Source of the DNA: an uncultured Gammaproteobacteria bacterium
Lineage (GTDB): Bacteria; Pseudomonadota; Gammaproteobacteria; Steroidobacterales; XN24
NCBI GenBank assembly: GCA_937924335.1
Contig: CALDWW010000031.1
Span: forward strand, 19,114 to 83,113
DNA: 64,000 nt
Direction of reading: 5' to 3'
In this document: positions 35,711 through 44,836 of the stretch, one piece after another
How the letters are laid out: each line of letters opens with the position of its first letter
Position numbering within the stretch: position 1 is the stretch's first letter
Made by a program: the position numbers and the translations under genes
Notes under the pieces: generated by a model
The model's database searches: none
Told to the model about the DNA's origin: nothing
What the model saw: only the letters and a program-made list of their open reading frames with translations

Positions 35711-36589
35711 CTAGCGGGTCTCCAGGTGCTTGAACTTCTGCTCTAAGGGTTGGGCAAACATGGAATCGCCGCCGGGCATCAACGCTTGCTCCCAGGTACC
35801 GTAGATCGGGTTCGGCAAAAGGAACCAGACCATCCCCCAACGCCCGCTGTAGGATTCGGCCAGCTTTACCCGATCCTCATCGGTCGCCCCTGCCGGGATA
35901 CTGACGAAGTCCCTCAGATCGTCCCCGACAAGCTGGATTACCGCGTAACTCCGGGCGACGAATTCGCGTCGGGTGGTCTTGTCCCGAGTCCATTCCGGGC
36001 GCTCCCCTCTGGTCAGCAAAACATCGATATCGGATCTGATCGGGCATCCCAGGGTGGCCAGATTCCGGCGGGTCGCTTCCTCCAGGTCATGTTCACGATT
36101 GGTGACGTAGAAAATCGTTATATCCATGGCCGCCGCTGCCTGGAGGTATCCTATCGCGCCGGGAACCGGAGGCGCCGCCGACTCCTGCACCCACACCCTC
36201 CAGGATTCCCGGCTGTACCCTTTTCTCGCCAGGATCCCTCTGGCCGTATGCCCCGAGTTCTCCAGTATCGTCTCATCCACATCGACGATGATCGCCAGTG
36301 GCCGCACATCGTCGGTGGTCCCGAGCGCGAGCTCGGTGTTCGGAAAATCAGCAACGGACTGCCTGAGCCTCTCGGTCGCGAGCGAATAAACCTGGTGAGC
36401 CGATACCCGATACTCGGCGCTCGTCTGGACCCACAGGGTACTGTGCAGGCGTTCGTCGGGTGGAACGGCGGCACAGCCGGCCAGCAGGGCGGAAACGACG
36501 AGGACCACCAGGAAAGCGGAACCTCCCTCGCCCGTCCATGTCGGTCGGAGATCATTGGCGTCATCTGTAGCGTGGTCGACGCGGGTCAT
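35711..36589 (-). CDS. HAD-type acid phosphatase lipoprotein, e(P4)/OmpP4 family
   Basis: 292 residues with a lipoprotein signal (SALLAGCA) and the class C acid phosphatase/HAD motifs: IVDVDETILENSG (nucleophile Asp and DxDET), YVTNRE, the Lys in TRDKTTR and LVGDDLRDF. e(P4) proteins dephosphorylate nucleotides (NMN, NAD-derived, AMP) at the outer membrane so nucleosides can be imported. ATG 36589 has GGGAG six bases upstream and is preferred to an ATG at 36604. It converges on the HxlR gene with 5 bp between stops. Confidence 0.9.
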   Translation of the reverse strand: MTRVDHATDDANDLRPTWTGEGGSAFLVVLVVSALLAGCAAVPPDERLHSTLWVQTSAEYRVSAHQVYSLATERLRQSVADFPNTELALGTTDDVRPLAIIVDVDETILENSGHTARGILARKGYSRESWRVWVQESAAPPVPGAIGYLQAAAAMDITIFYVTNREHDLEEATRRNLATLGCPIRSDIDVLLTRGERPEWTRDKTTRREFVARSYAVIQLVGDDLRDFVSIPAGATDEDRVKLAESYSGRWGMVWFLLPNPIYGTWEQALMPGGDSMFAQPLEQKFKHLETR

Positions 36590-36828
36590 CCCGGCTCCCG
36601 GCAAACAGTGGAGCCCCGATTATAGGGACCGCCGATCGGTCAGGCAGCTGATGCTTTCAACCCCTGGCCGCGTGGTGGCCTGCCCCACCCCTTGCGAGGC
36701 AAGCCGGCACGTCTTACCGTCGTCAATCGCGCGCGCGTCGTTGGAGCGTGCGCCAACGGATTCCGACACCCTGGGCGGCCCGGGCTCCCGCGACCGCACC
36801 CGGGTCTCAGTACCGGTGAACAACTGCC

Positions 36829-38886
36829 ATGAATAGTTTCAAATTCCTTGTCCTGACGAGCCTCGTGTTGCTGTCTCTGGCCTGCGGCCGCGAGGATGCC
36901 GCGGATGCACCACCCGCCGAACCCGGCGTTGCAGATCAAGCCACGCGGTCGCGGGCCATCGAGCCTGCGGAGGGCATCAGTGAAGTCGCCAGCCGGTATT
37001 CGAAGCGCTGCGACTCGGCCGCCGAAACGATCGCCGGCCTTCTCGCAGAACTCGAAGCCAGCGGGTCAGATCCGTCACTCGCGAGCGTGTTCGAGCCATT
37101 CAACGAACTGACGCGGCTGATCGACAACAACATGTACGAAGCACAGCTCTTCTTCTACGTGCATCCGGATGCCGACGTACGGCGGATTGCGGGCGAGTGC
37201 GATCAGAAGTTCCAGGGGATCAATACACGGCTGTTTCTCTCCAGACCCATCTTCGAGGCATTCGCCGCGGTTGACGTCAGCCAGGAAGACGCGGAAACGC
37301 GCTATTTCGCCGAGAAGCAGCTGACGCTGTTCAAGCAGAACGGCGTCGGCCAGGACGATGAGACCAGGGCGCGCATCCAGGCCCTCAAGGGAGAGATCGT
37401 CGGCCTGGAAAACGAGTTCGCAGCCAACGTGGCCGGCGACCTGCGCTCGATCACGGTCGACTCCGTGGACAAGCTGGCCGGCCTGCCGGATGACTGGATC
37501 GAGGCCCATCCGCCGAACGAGGACGGCGAGATCGTCATCACGACCCAGCACCCGGATTACTCGCCCTTCATGCGCTACGCGCAGGATGAGAGCCTGCGCA
37601 AACGACTGTATTTCGAATACAACAACCGCGCCTATCCGGCAAACAAGGAGGTACTGCGAAAACTGGTCGAAAAGCGCAATGAAATGGCGCAGCTGACCGG
37701 TTTCGCGAGCTGGGCGGACAACCAGAACGCCACGAAGATGTCCGGCAATGCGGCCACGGTACGGGAGTTCATCGACAAGGCCGCCAGCGCGTCTGAGGAT
37801 CGGGCGCGCGGCGACTATGCGCTGTACCAGGACAGACTTCGGAAGGACGTTCCGGACGCGCAAGCCGTCATGCCCTGGCAGGGATCCTTCATCGGCAACA
37901 AACTGCGCCAGGAACTCTTCTCGCTTGACGTCGCAGAGCTGCGGCCCTATTTCGAGTTTCAGCGGGTCCGGGACGGCATCTTCGAGCTTACCTATGACCT
38001 CTTCGGGTACACCGTCAGACCCGTCGAAGCGGAGGTATGGCATGAGAGCGTGAGCGCCTACGAGATGTGGGACGGCGAAGAACTGCTCGGGTCTTTCTAC
38101 CTCGACATGCACCCCAGAGAGAACAAGTTCAATCATGCCGCCATGTTCCAGATGGACATGGGCGAGCGGGGCAGGCACCTGCCATCCGCGGCGCTGGTCA
38201 CGAACTTCCCCGGCGAGACCGGCAAGGGCTACATGGAGCAGCGGCAGGTCGAGACCTTCCTGCACGAATTCGGCCACCTGGTGCACTGGCTGACGATGAA
38301 CCGCCAGCGCTGGGTCAGGAACACCGATCCGGAGTGGGATTTCATCGAGGCACCGTCGCAGATGCTGGAGAACTGGCTCTACGACGTCGATACCGTGCAG
38401 CGATTCGCCATCAATGACGCCGGCGAGCCGATCCCTGCCGACATGGTCGCCAAAACCAAGGCGTCGCAAGACTTTGGCCAGGGGATGCACGTCTTCGGGC
38501 AGATGGCGCTCGCCGACCTGTCTCTCAGCCTGCATGACCGCGACCCGGCCAACTTCGAGATCGACGAACTGGCCGAGGCCATAAACGACCGTTATCGATT
38601 GTTCGGCAAGACTGACGGCGCCCATGGCTTCGCGGCCTTCACGCATCTGTCGAACGCCCCCTACGCGGCGTCCTACTATCTCTACATGTGGTCGCTGGTC
38701 ATCGCCGATGACATGTTCAGCCGCTTCCAGGCCGAGGGACTACGCAACAGGGAGACGTCTTTCGCGTACCGGGACCGGGTACTGGCCAAGGGCGGTTCCA
38801 GGCCGGCTGCTGACTCGGTCGCCGACTTCCTCGGCCGACCATACAATTTTGACGCCTTCGAGAGCCGGCTGACGAGCCGCGACTAG
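36829..38886 (+). CDS. M3-family oligopeptidase, exported lipoprotein
   Basis: 685 residues with a lipobox LSLACG. The zinc site is HEFGHLVHWL (His479, Glu480, His483) with the third ligand Glu507 in DFIEAPSQMLENW, the pattern of thimet oligopeptidase/neurolysin enzymes. It cuts short peptides internally. As an outer-membrane or periplasmic lipoprotein it would work with the M1 aminopeptidase lipoprotein at 27-30 kb on external peptides (inference). The start is ATG 36829. A 239-bp divergent region separates it from the acid phosphatase. Confidence 0.93.
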   Translation: MNSFKFLVLTSLVLLSLACGREDAADAPPAEPGVADQATRSRAIEPAEGISEVASRYSKRCDSAAETIAGLLAELEASGSDPSLASVFEPFNELTRLIDNNMYEAQLFFYVHPDADVRRIAGECDQKFQGINTRLFLSRPIFEAFAAVDVSQEDAETRYFAEKQLTLFKQNGVGQDDETRARIQALKGEIVGLENEFAANVAGDLRSITVDSVDKLAGLPDDWIEAHPPNEDGEIVITTQHPDYSPFMRYAQDESLRKRLYFEYNNRAYPANKEVLRKLVEKRNEMAQLTGFASWADNQNATKMSGNAATVREFIDKAASASEDRARGDYALYQDRLRKDVPDAQAVMPWQGSFIGNKLRQELFSLDVAELRPYFEFQRVRDGIFELTYDLFGYTVRPVEAEVWHESVSAYEMWDGEELLGSFYLDMHPRENKFNHAAMFQMDMGERGRHLPSAALVTNFPGETGKGYMEQRQVETFLHEFGHLVHWLTMNRQRWVRNTDPEWDFIEAPSQMLENWLYDVDTVQRFAINDAGEPIPADMVAKTKASQDFGQGMHVFGQMALADLSLSLHDRDPANFEIDELAEAINDRYRLFGKTDGAHGFAAFTHLSNAPYAASYYLYMWSLVIADDMFSRFQAEGLRNRETSFAYRDRVLAKGGSRPAADSVADFLGRPYNFDAFESRLTSRD

Positions 38887-38972
38887 AGACACAGGGCTGC
38901 GCGCGGAGCACTCTTTGTCTGTGCCGGATGGCGGCGTTACCCTTGACTGCCCGCCCGGATAGGAGAGCCGCC

Positions 38973-39749
38973 GTGAATGCAGATGCCGACACCATCACCA
39001 CCGATGTCCGGTCCCATGTCTCGGACGAAGAGTGGCGTATCCGGGTCGATCTTGCTGCGGCCTACCGACTGGTGGCCCATTACGGATGGGATGACCTGGT
39101 GTTCACCCATATCTCCGCAAGAATCCCGGGGCCGGAACATCACTTCCTGGTCAACCCGTACGGCATGCTGTTCGATGAGATCACCGCCTCCAGCCTCGTG
39201 AAAGTGGACCTGCAGGGCAACAAGGTGCTGGACTCCGCATACCCGGTAAACCCGGCCGGATTCACGATCCACAGCACCGTCCACGAGGCCCGGGCAGACG
39301 CTCACTGCGTGATGCATCTGCACACCAATGCCGGCATCGCCGTTTCCATCCAGGAGTACGGGCTGCGCGCCCTGTCGCAGACGGCGTTGTTTGCCGTGGC
39401 CGACCTGGGCTATCACGAATACGAGGGCGTCGCCCTGAATGAAGAAGAGAAGCCACGGCTGGTCGCCGATCTCGGAGATCACAACTTCCTTATCCTTCGC
39501 AATCACGGCACCCTGACAGTGGGCGGCTCCGTGGGTGAGGCTTTTCTGGCCATGTACATCCTCCAGCGGGCCTGCGAAATCCAGGTGATGGCGGCGTCGA
39601 GCGGCGGCGGTCTCACGCCGATTCCCGACGCCATACTCCAGGGCATCCTGAAACAGGCCGACCAGGTCACGCTTGGCCAGGGTGGCGCGCTGGTGTGGCC
39701 GGCGCTGCTGCGCAAGGCGGAGCGACTCGACCCTTCATTCCGGCACTGA
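38973..39749 (+). CDS. Class II aldolase/adducin-family protein
   Basis: 258 residues. Zinc-site histidines are visible in MHLHTNAG and LRNHG, with GFTIHSTVHEARAD typical of the aldolase II/adducin family. Bacterial members include L-fuculose-phosphate aldolase, but this branch (hypothetical class II aldolases with YGWDDLVFTHISARIPG) has no settled substrate. GTG 38973 has AGGAG seven bases upstream and beats a longer frame from 38928. The GST gene follows after 15 bp, so the two are probably co-transcribed. Confidence 0.88.
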   Translation: MNADADTITTDVRSHVSDEEWRIRVDLAAAYRLVAHYGWDDLVFTHISARIPGPEHHFLVNPYGMLFDEITASSLVKVDLQGNKVLDSAYPVNPAGFTIHSTVHEARADAHCVMHLHTNAGIAVSIQEYGLRALSQTALFAVADLGYHEYEGVALNEEEKPRLVADLGDHNFLILRNHGTLTVGGSVGEAFLAMYILQRACEIQVMAASSGGGLTPIPDAILQGILKQADQVTLGQGGALVWPALLRKAERLDPSFRH

Positions 39750-39764
39750 CGCCGGGGCACCAAC

Positions 39765-40421
39765 GTGGCGACCCCGCACCTGGTCATCGGCAATCGCAAT
39801 TACTCGACCTGGTCATTACGCGCCTGGCTGTTCCTCAGGCATCACGGGATCGAGTTCGATGAGACCCGGCTGGCGCTGGACACGGAGGCGTTCCGGCAGG
39901 CAATTGGACACTATTCGCCGAGCGGCAGGGTTCCGGTACTGATCCATGGGCCCGTGCGGGTCTGGGATTCACTGGCCATCTGCGAATATGTTTCTGACGT
40001 CTTCGACGGCGTGCACGGTTGGCCGGAAGATCCTGCAGCGCGCGCCGAGGCGAGGTCCGCCGTTTGTGAGATGCACTCCGGATTTGCTGCGCTCCGCGAC
40101 GAGTTACCGATGAACTGCCGTGCACGTGACCGTCGGGTCGACCCCAGCCTGCAAGCCAGCCACGACATCGGCAGGATCCAGGCTATCTGGAGTGAGATGC
40201 GAAGCCGTTTCGGGAGCGGCGGACCGTGGCTGTTCGGCCGGTTCTCCATCGCGGACTCCATGTTCGCGCCGGTGGCGATGCGCTTTCTGACTTATGGCGT
40301 ACCGCTACAGGACGCCGCGCAAGTATGGATGACGGAGATGCTGGCACATCCGGCCATGCGAGAGTGGATCGCGGCGGCGGAACAGGAACCGGAGATTGTT
40401 GCGGCCGACGAGAAAGGCTGA
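39765..40421 (+). CDS. Glutathione S-transferase family protein
   Basis: 218 residues with a thioredoxin-like N-domain (LVIGNRNYSTWSLRAWLFLR, then GRVPVLIHGPVRVWDSLAICEYV, carrying the cis-Pro and glutathione-binding Ser) and a helical C-domain. NYSTWSLR is typical of a bacterial GST branch of unknown substrate. The start is GTG 39765. It probably forms an operon with the aldolase-like gene upstream and ends nine bases before the convergent charged-protein gene. Confidence 0.9.
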   Translation: MATPHLVIGNRNYSTWSLRAWLFLRHHGIEFDETRLALDTEAFRQAIGHYSPSGRVPVLIHGPVRVWDSLAICEYVSDVFDGVHGWPEDPAARAEARSAVCEMHSGFAALRDELPMNCRARDRRVDPSLQASHDIGRIQAIWSEMRSRFGSGGPWLFGRFSIADSMFAPVAMRFLTYGVPLQDAAQVWMTEMLAHPAMREWIAAAEQEPEIVAADEKG

Positions 40422-40430
40422 ACACCCGGC

Positions 40431-41000
40431 TCAGTTCTTACCCTTTCCTTTCTTCCCGTCACCACCGGGGCTCTTGCGGTCCGGGTCCTTGCCGGCACGC
40501 CCCTGAGAGTCTGGGTCGGCATCGTAGTCTCTCTGCCAGGGCTTCTTGCCGGAGTGCTTCTCGCCCTCCTCCCTGTACTGCTCTTTGATTTCCGCACTCT
40601 CTTCCCGCTGGCGGCGCATTTGTTCGCTGATTTCCTGTCCCTGTCCTTCCTCGCCGGCCCACTCAGGCTTGCCCTGGGCAGCGCGCTCCCGAGATCGCTC
40701 CTCCGCCTGGGCACGATCCCGATCGCGCGGCTCGGATTCTGACTCCTGGCGCAGTTCATTGCGCTCCTCGACACGCTCTTCTGCCGCGTCACCGACATCG
40801 CCTGCCTGACGGCTGCGCTCTTCAATGCGTTGCTCGGCACGTTGCTGTTCCCGGATGCGCTCGACAGACTCTTCCTCGGGTTCCGGTTGAGTCCGGACCT
40901 GCGCGACGGTCAGTTCCTGTGGCGCGGCGCTGACGGAACCGACGCTGACCCAGAGGGCGAAGCCGACGATCGCGATCAGGAATCTTGGACTATTCCACAT
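40431..41000 (-). CDS. Exported Glu/Arg-rich low-complexity protein
   Basis: 189 residues. A signal peptide (MWNSPRFLIAIVGFALWVSV, cleavage near VSAAP) is followed by about 145 residues dominated by Glu, Arg, Gln and Asp, probably a long charged helix or coiled coil, and a Lys/Gly-rich tail (GGDGKKGKGKN). No family recognised. GGAGG eight bases before ATG 41000 sets the start; the frame back to 41048 is rejected. It may bind nucleic acid, metal or envelope polymers, but nothing in the sequence proves it. Confidence 0.65.
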   Translation of the reverse strand: MWNSPRFLIAIVGFALWVSVGSVSAAPQELTVAQVRTQPEPEEESVERIREQQRAEQRIEERSRQAGDVGDAAEERVEERNELRQESESEPRDRDRAQAEERSRERAAQGKPEWAGEEGQGQEISEQMRRQREESAEIKEQYREEGEKHSGKKPWQRDYDADPDSQGRAGKDPDRKSPGGDGKKGKGKN

Positions 41001-41343
41001 TAGCTCGTCCTCCGGGATGATGGTTCTTGTCACCCTGTACATAGTCACCGGTCACGCTCAAAGCAATACAAGATATTAGCCACGTGTGCCGCGTGAACCG
41101 GAATGCCGATCAGCGCGTACACTAACTGAGCCATGGTCGGCGGCGCCGACCTTCTTATGGAGCGCCCCAATTGAATAGCTCAAACGACTCTCCCGGATCC
41201 GGCTCCACGCTGCTGGCGCCAGGCCCGCTTTGCATAGCCAACGTTGCCGATCGATGTGCGGTCGAGGAGGTCAATTGCGTCCTAATAAGGACGGAGGCCG
41301 CGGTCAGTGTGTGGGGCGTCCTCGGGCGGCGTCGGGAGCAGAC
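41001..41343. other. Divergent intergenic region with a hairpin
   Basis: 343 bp between the leftward charged-protein gene and the rightward oxidoreductase. It holds a candidate leftward promoter (listed separately) and an inverted repeat with 7-bp arms, GGTCGGC (41135-41141) and GCCGACC (41145-41151), followed by TTCTTAT. A possible short frame before the oxidoreductase has no family-like sequence. No RNA gene is evident. Confidence 0.45.
41038..41066 (-). promoter_or_regulatory. Weak sigma-70 promoter candidate for the charged exported protein
   Basis: On the minus strand: TTGCTT (41066-41061), 17-bp spacer, TATGTA (41043-41038), about 40 bp before ATG 41000. Each box has two or more mismatches to consensus. 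Confidence 0.3.
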
Positions 41344-42375
41344 ATGAAACAGGTCATCATAGCTCGGCATGGCGACGCCTCCCGAATGTCAGTCCGCGAT
41401 GTGGCGTCTCCGGAACCCGCACCGGGCCAGCTACGGATTGCCGTCCGGGCGGCCGGCGTCAATTTCGCCGATATCCTTATCCGCCGGGGGCTCTACCCCG
41501 GCGCACCCCGGCTTCCCTGCGTCGTCGGTCACGAAGTCTCTGGTGTCGTGGATGCAGTCGGCGAGAACGTGGACCCGATCTGGGTCGGGCGCGAGGTTCT
41601 GGCCCTGACGGACTACGGTGGATACTCCGAGCACCACATTATCGACGCCCATCGTGTGCTCCCGAAACCGGACGGGCTGAGCCATGAACAGGCCGCGGCG
41701 CTACCGCTCAACTACGTGACTGCATGGATTTTGCTGGTGGTCATGGGATCGCTGCGCGGAGATCAAACCGTACTGATACACAACGCGGGTGGCGGAGTCG
41801 GACTCGCTGCCATCGATGTCGCTCGCCATCTCGGTGCCCGGACCATCGGAACTGCCAGCCCCGGCAAGCACCCGTTCCTGCTGTCGCGAGGTCTGGAGCA
41901 TGCGGTCGACTATCGGCGGGGCGGCTGGCAGGCAGAAGTTTCTGAGGTGACGCGTGGGCGCGGCGTGGACCTCGTTCTCGACCCCCTGGGGCCGGCCAGT
42001 TGGCAAGAGAGCCTGAAGCTGCTGGGCCCGGCGGGGCGGCTCGGCATGTTCGGCATCTCGCAGCTTGCCGTCCCCGGTCTGCGTGGCAAGCTCCGTCTCG
42101 CGGCTGCGATGCTCACAGCCCGGCGTTTTCATCCAGCGAAGCTGATACGTGGCAATCGCGGAGTCTTCGGCTGCAATATCCACCAGATGTACGATGCGCG
42201 TATCCGCCTCAATACCTGGCTGGGCCAGATCCTTCGTGGAGTCGGGGAGGGTTGGGTGCGTCCTCACGTGGACCGGAGCTTCGATCTGGCGGCAGCATCC
42301 GATGCGCATACCTACATCGAAGAACGCCGCAACACCGGAAAGGTCATCCTCTCGATAGATCCCCGGGACCCGTGA
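41344..42375 (+). CDS. Zinc-independent quinone oxidoreductase / MDR-family NAD(P)H dehydrogenase
   Basis: 343 residues of the medium-chain dehydrogenase/reductase superfamily: an N-terminal GroES-like domain (GVNFADILIRRGLYPGAP, GHEVSGVVDAVGENV) and a Rossmann domain with the NADPH site AGGGVGLAAIDVARHLG. The zinc-ligand cysteines of alcohol dehydrogenases are absent, so it is closest to quinone oxidoreductases such as VAT-1/QOR. GGGAG seven bases before ATG 41344 fixes the start over a longer frame from 41230. Its last 32 bp overlap the convergent rhodanese gene. Confidence 0.9.
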   Translation: MKQVIIARHGDASRMSVRDVASPEPAPGQLRIAVRAAGVNFADILIRRGLYPGAPRLPCVVGHEVSGVVDAVGENVDPIWVGREVLALTDYGGYSEHHIIDAHRVLPKPDGLSHEQAAALPLNYVTAWILLVVMGSLRGDQTVLIHNAGGGVGLAAIDVARHLGARTIGTASPGKHPFLLSRGLEHAVDYRRGGWQAEVSEVTRGRGVDLVLDPLGPASWQESLKLLGPAGRLGMFGISQLAVPGLRGKLRLAAAMLTARRFHPAKLIRGNRGVFGCNIHQMYDARIRLNTWLGQILRGVGEGWVRPHVDRSFDLAAASDAHTYIEERRNTGKVILSIDPRDP

Positions 42376-43210
42376 CAACGGGTCGGCGACGATCCGTGAT
42401 CCATTCGCTCCAGGAACCCGCGTAGAGACGCGCGCCGCCCAGTCCCGCGACCTCCATCGCCAGCAGACTGAGACAAGCGGTGACGCCGGACCCGCACATG
42501 CAGGCCACGGAGTCCGGTGGGCGGTCGCCCAGAATCTCCTGCCAGCGACTTCTGATATCACCGGACTCCCGCAAGAAGCGGTCTGAGTCCAGGTCATCCA
42601 GATAACAATGATTGACCGCGCCGGGGATCCGTCCGGCAATCGAGTCGATGGGCTCGGACACCCCGAGGAAACGATCCCGCTCACGAACGTCGATCAACAG
42701 GATATCGCTGCGGCCACCGGACTCGATTTCCCTGGTCTCGAGGATCATGCCGGGCTGCGTACGTGGCACAAACGAACCGCTGGAACTTACCGCCTCCCCG
42801 GCGCATATCGGATAGCCTGCATTGACCCACGCCTGATAGCCGCCGTTCATGACCGCCACATTGTCGTGACCCAGCCAGCGCATCAGCCACCAGAGGCGCG
42901 CTGCGATGGCTCCCCCCGCGTCGTCGTAGACCACGACCTGCGAGCCGTTCTCGACCCCGGCTCTCGCCAGGCGGTCAGCGAGCAGATCAGGCTCCGGCAA
43001 GGGATGCCGTCCGTTGCCGGCGCCGACCGGACCAGAGAGATGTTCTTCCAGATGCAGGTACGCGGCTCCCGGCACATGGCCGGCACGGTACATCTGCCAG
43101 CCGGCATCGGGTGCAAGGAGGCGGAAGCGCACATCTATCACGCGCCAATCGGCCTCGCGCGAACCCGCGTAGGCCTGCGCGGCCGATACGACAGTCGAAC
43201 ACCTGTCCAT
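42344..43210 (-). CDS. sseA: Thiosulfate / 3-mercaptopyruvate sulfurtransferase
   Basis: 288 residues made of two rhodanese domains. The active-site loop is CGSGVTAC, the CG[ST]GVTA form typical of 3-mercaptopyruvate sulfurtransferase rather than thiosulfate rhodanese (CRKGVT). The domain linker GHVPGAAYLHLEEHLSG and IAGRIPGAVNHCYLD fits the family. It transfers sulfur to cyanide or protein thiols. GGAGGG before ATG 43210 sets the start. Its 3' end overlaps the quinone oxidoreductase gene by 32 bp in convergent orientation. Confidence 0.9.
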   Translation of the reverse strand: MDRCSTVVSAAQAYAGSREADWRVIDVRFRLLAPDAGWQMYRAGHVPGAAYLHLEEHLSGPVGAGNGRHPLPEPDLLADRLARAGVENGSQVVVYDDAGGAIAARLWWLMRWLGHDNVAVMNGGYQAWVNAGYPICAGEAVSSSGSFVPRTQPGMILETREIESGGRSDILLIDVRERDRFLGVSEPIDSIAGRIPGAVNHCYLDDLDSDRFLRESGDIRSRWQEILGDRPPDSVACMCGSGVTACLSLLAMEVAGLGGARLYAGSWSEWITDRRRPVVTGPGDLSRG

Positions 43211-43357
43211 GACGAGCCCTCCAGAGCTGTTGTCGATCAGGCCCTTCATCCCGACCTGTATTCGACGAAATCGTCACCGGTATGGCGCCAGCGACCAGCG
43301 CCTCGCTATCCTAGTCCGACCTCCGACCCGAGCGATAGTCGTCCACAGGAGCAGAAC

Positions 43358-44788
43358 ATGCAGTTCAGTTCGCAGCGCAAACTGGAACATCGCCTGAAGC
43401 CTGTGCTCGAACTCCTGCGGCGTCAGGACCTGGTCCAGCAACTCGTGGCCCGCAGCGAGGAGAGTTCCGACATTGCGACTGACCTCGTCCACCGGAGGCA
43501 TTTTCAGGAGTTGTCGGCGGTCCTGGCCCGGCTGCATCCCGCGGACATTGCGCATCTGGTGGAGATGCTGCCACCCGAGGAGAGGGATTCCGTCTGGAGA
43601 TGCGTGCCTGATTCGACCGGCGGCAACGTTCTGGTCGAGGTAAGCGACTCTGTAGCGGAAGGTCTCATCGACGATACACCGGCAGGCCGGCTGCTCACCA
43701 TGGGCGGGTGCCTGAGCGCCGAAGACCTGGGCGTCATCGAGGACCTGCTGCCGGGAGACATCCGGGACCGGCTGGTGTCCGGCCTCCAGGAAGGCGACCG
43801 CAGCTGGCTGGAGACCACGGTCATCTACCCCGAGGACACGGTAGGTCACCTGATGACCCGGGACGTCCTGGTGATCGACTCGGGTGCCACCATAAAAGAC
43901 GTCCTGCGCTACTTCAGGCGGTTGGAGGACTTTCCCGATCACACCGACAAGATCTTCGTGGTGGACGGGCGTCACCGCCTGGAAGGAATACTGCCTCTGA
44001 AGGCCCTGTTCCTGAATCCTCCGAAGCAGCCGGTGACGGAGGTCATGGTCACCGACATCGTGGCGTTCACGCCGGATGAAGACGCGGATGACGCGGGCCT
44101 GGCGTTCGAGCGATACGACCTGGTCTCAGCTCCTGTCATCGACAGTCGCGATCGGCTGCTGGGACGCCTGACCGTGGATGTCGTGATGGACTTCCTGCGG
44201 GAACAGGCCGAGGAAGACGCCTTCCTGAGAGAAGGCCTCAAGGGTGACGAAGACCTATTCGGCCCCGTGGTTGAGAGCGCCCGGAACCGCTGGTTGTGGC
44301 TGTTCCTGAATCTCCTGACGGCCCTTGTCGCATCCCGGGTCATAGGCATTTTCGAAGGGTCGATCGAGAAACTCGTCGCGCTGGCAACGCTGATGCCGAT
44401 CGTCGCCTCCATCGGCGGTAACACTGGCAACCAGACCGTGGCGCTGGTCATCCGTGGACTGGCGCTGGACCAGATCCACCGCGGCAATGTCCGCTATCTT
44501 GCGTTCAAGGAACTCGGGGTAGCGCTGCTCAACGGCCTGATATGGGGCTCCGTGATGGGCTTTGTCGCTTTCCTGTTGTATGGCAATCAGAGCCTCGGCC
44601 TGGTCATGGCGGGCGCCACTCTTCTGAACCTGCTGGTCGCCGCGGCAACCGGCATCGCGGTGCCGCTGGTGATGGAGCGAATAGGACGCGACCCGGCGCT
44701 CGGCTCCAGTGTCATGCTGACCTTCGTTACAGACAGCATGGGTTTCATGATATTTCTTGGCATGGCAACACTGTTCCTTCTGCCGTGA
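43358..44788 (+). CDS. mgtE: Magnesium transporter MgtE
   Basis: 476 residues with the MgtE order: N domain of superhelical repeats (LHPADIAHLVEMLPPEER), two CBS domains (VGHLMTRDVLVIDSGATIKD and VTEVMVTDIVAF) and five C-terminal helices with ATLMPIVASIGGNTGNQT, the Mg2+-pore signature. The cytosolic part senses Mg2+ and gates the dimeric channel. AGGAG seven bases before ATG 43358 sets the start; a much longer frame from 42608 overlaps the sulfurtransferase gene antisense. No M-box-like leader is visible in the short 147-bp divergent region. Confidence 0.94.
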   Translation: MQFSSQRKLEHRLKPVLELLRRQDLVQQLVARSEESSDIATDLVHRRHFQELSAVLARLHPADIAHLVEMLPPEERDSVWRCVPDSTGGNVLVEVSDSVAEGLIDDTPAGRLLTMGGCLSAEDLGVIEDLLPGDIRDRLVSGLQEGDRSWLETTVIYPEDTVGHLMTRDVLVIDSGATIKDVLRYFRRLEDFPDHTDKIFVVDGRHRLEGILPLKALFLNPPKQPVTEVMVTDIVAFTPDEDADDAGLAFERYDLVSAPVIDSRDRLLGRLTVDVVMDFLREQAEEDAFLREGLKGDEDLFGPVVESARNRWLWLFLNLLTALVASRVIGIFEGSIEKLVALATLMPIVASIGGNTGNQTVALVIRGLALDQIHRGNVRYLAFKELGVALLNGLIWGSVMGFVAFLLYGNQSLGLVMAGATLLNLLVAAATGIAVPLVMERIGRDPALGSSVMLTFVTDSMGFMIFLGMATLFLLP

Positions 44789-44836
44789 CGATGATTGACG
44801 ATGATTGACAGTGACAGACAGGAGGAGAGGACGAAA

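Noticed and set aside
37075..38646. Long open frame antisense to the M3 peptidase
   Set aside because: High GC gives long frames opposite real genes; the sequence has no family motifs and no ribosome site. The same applies to 28448-29782, 30215-31615, 61310-63025 and 62740-63963.
41135..41151. GGTCGGC/GCCGACC hairpin in the divergent gap
   Set aside because: The 3-base loop and short arms could form by chance in GC-rich DNA; no gene end lies nearby on either strand.
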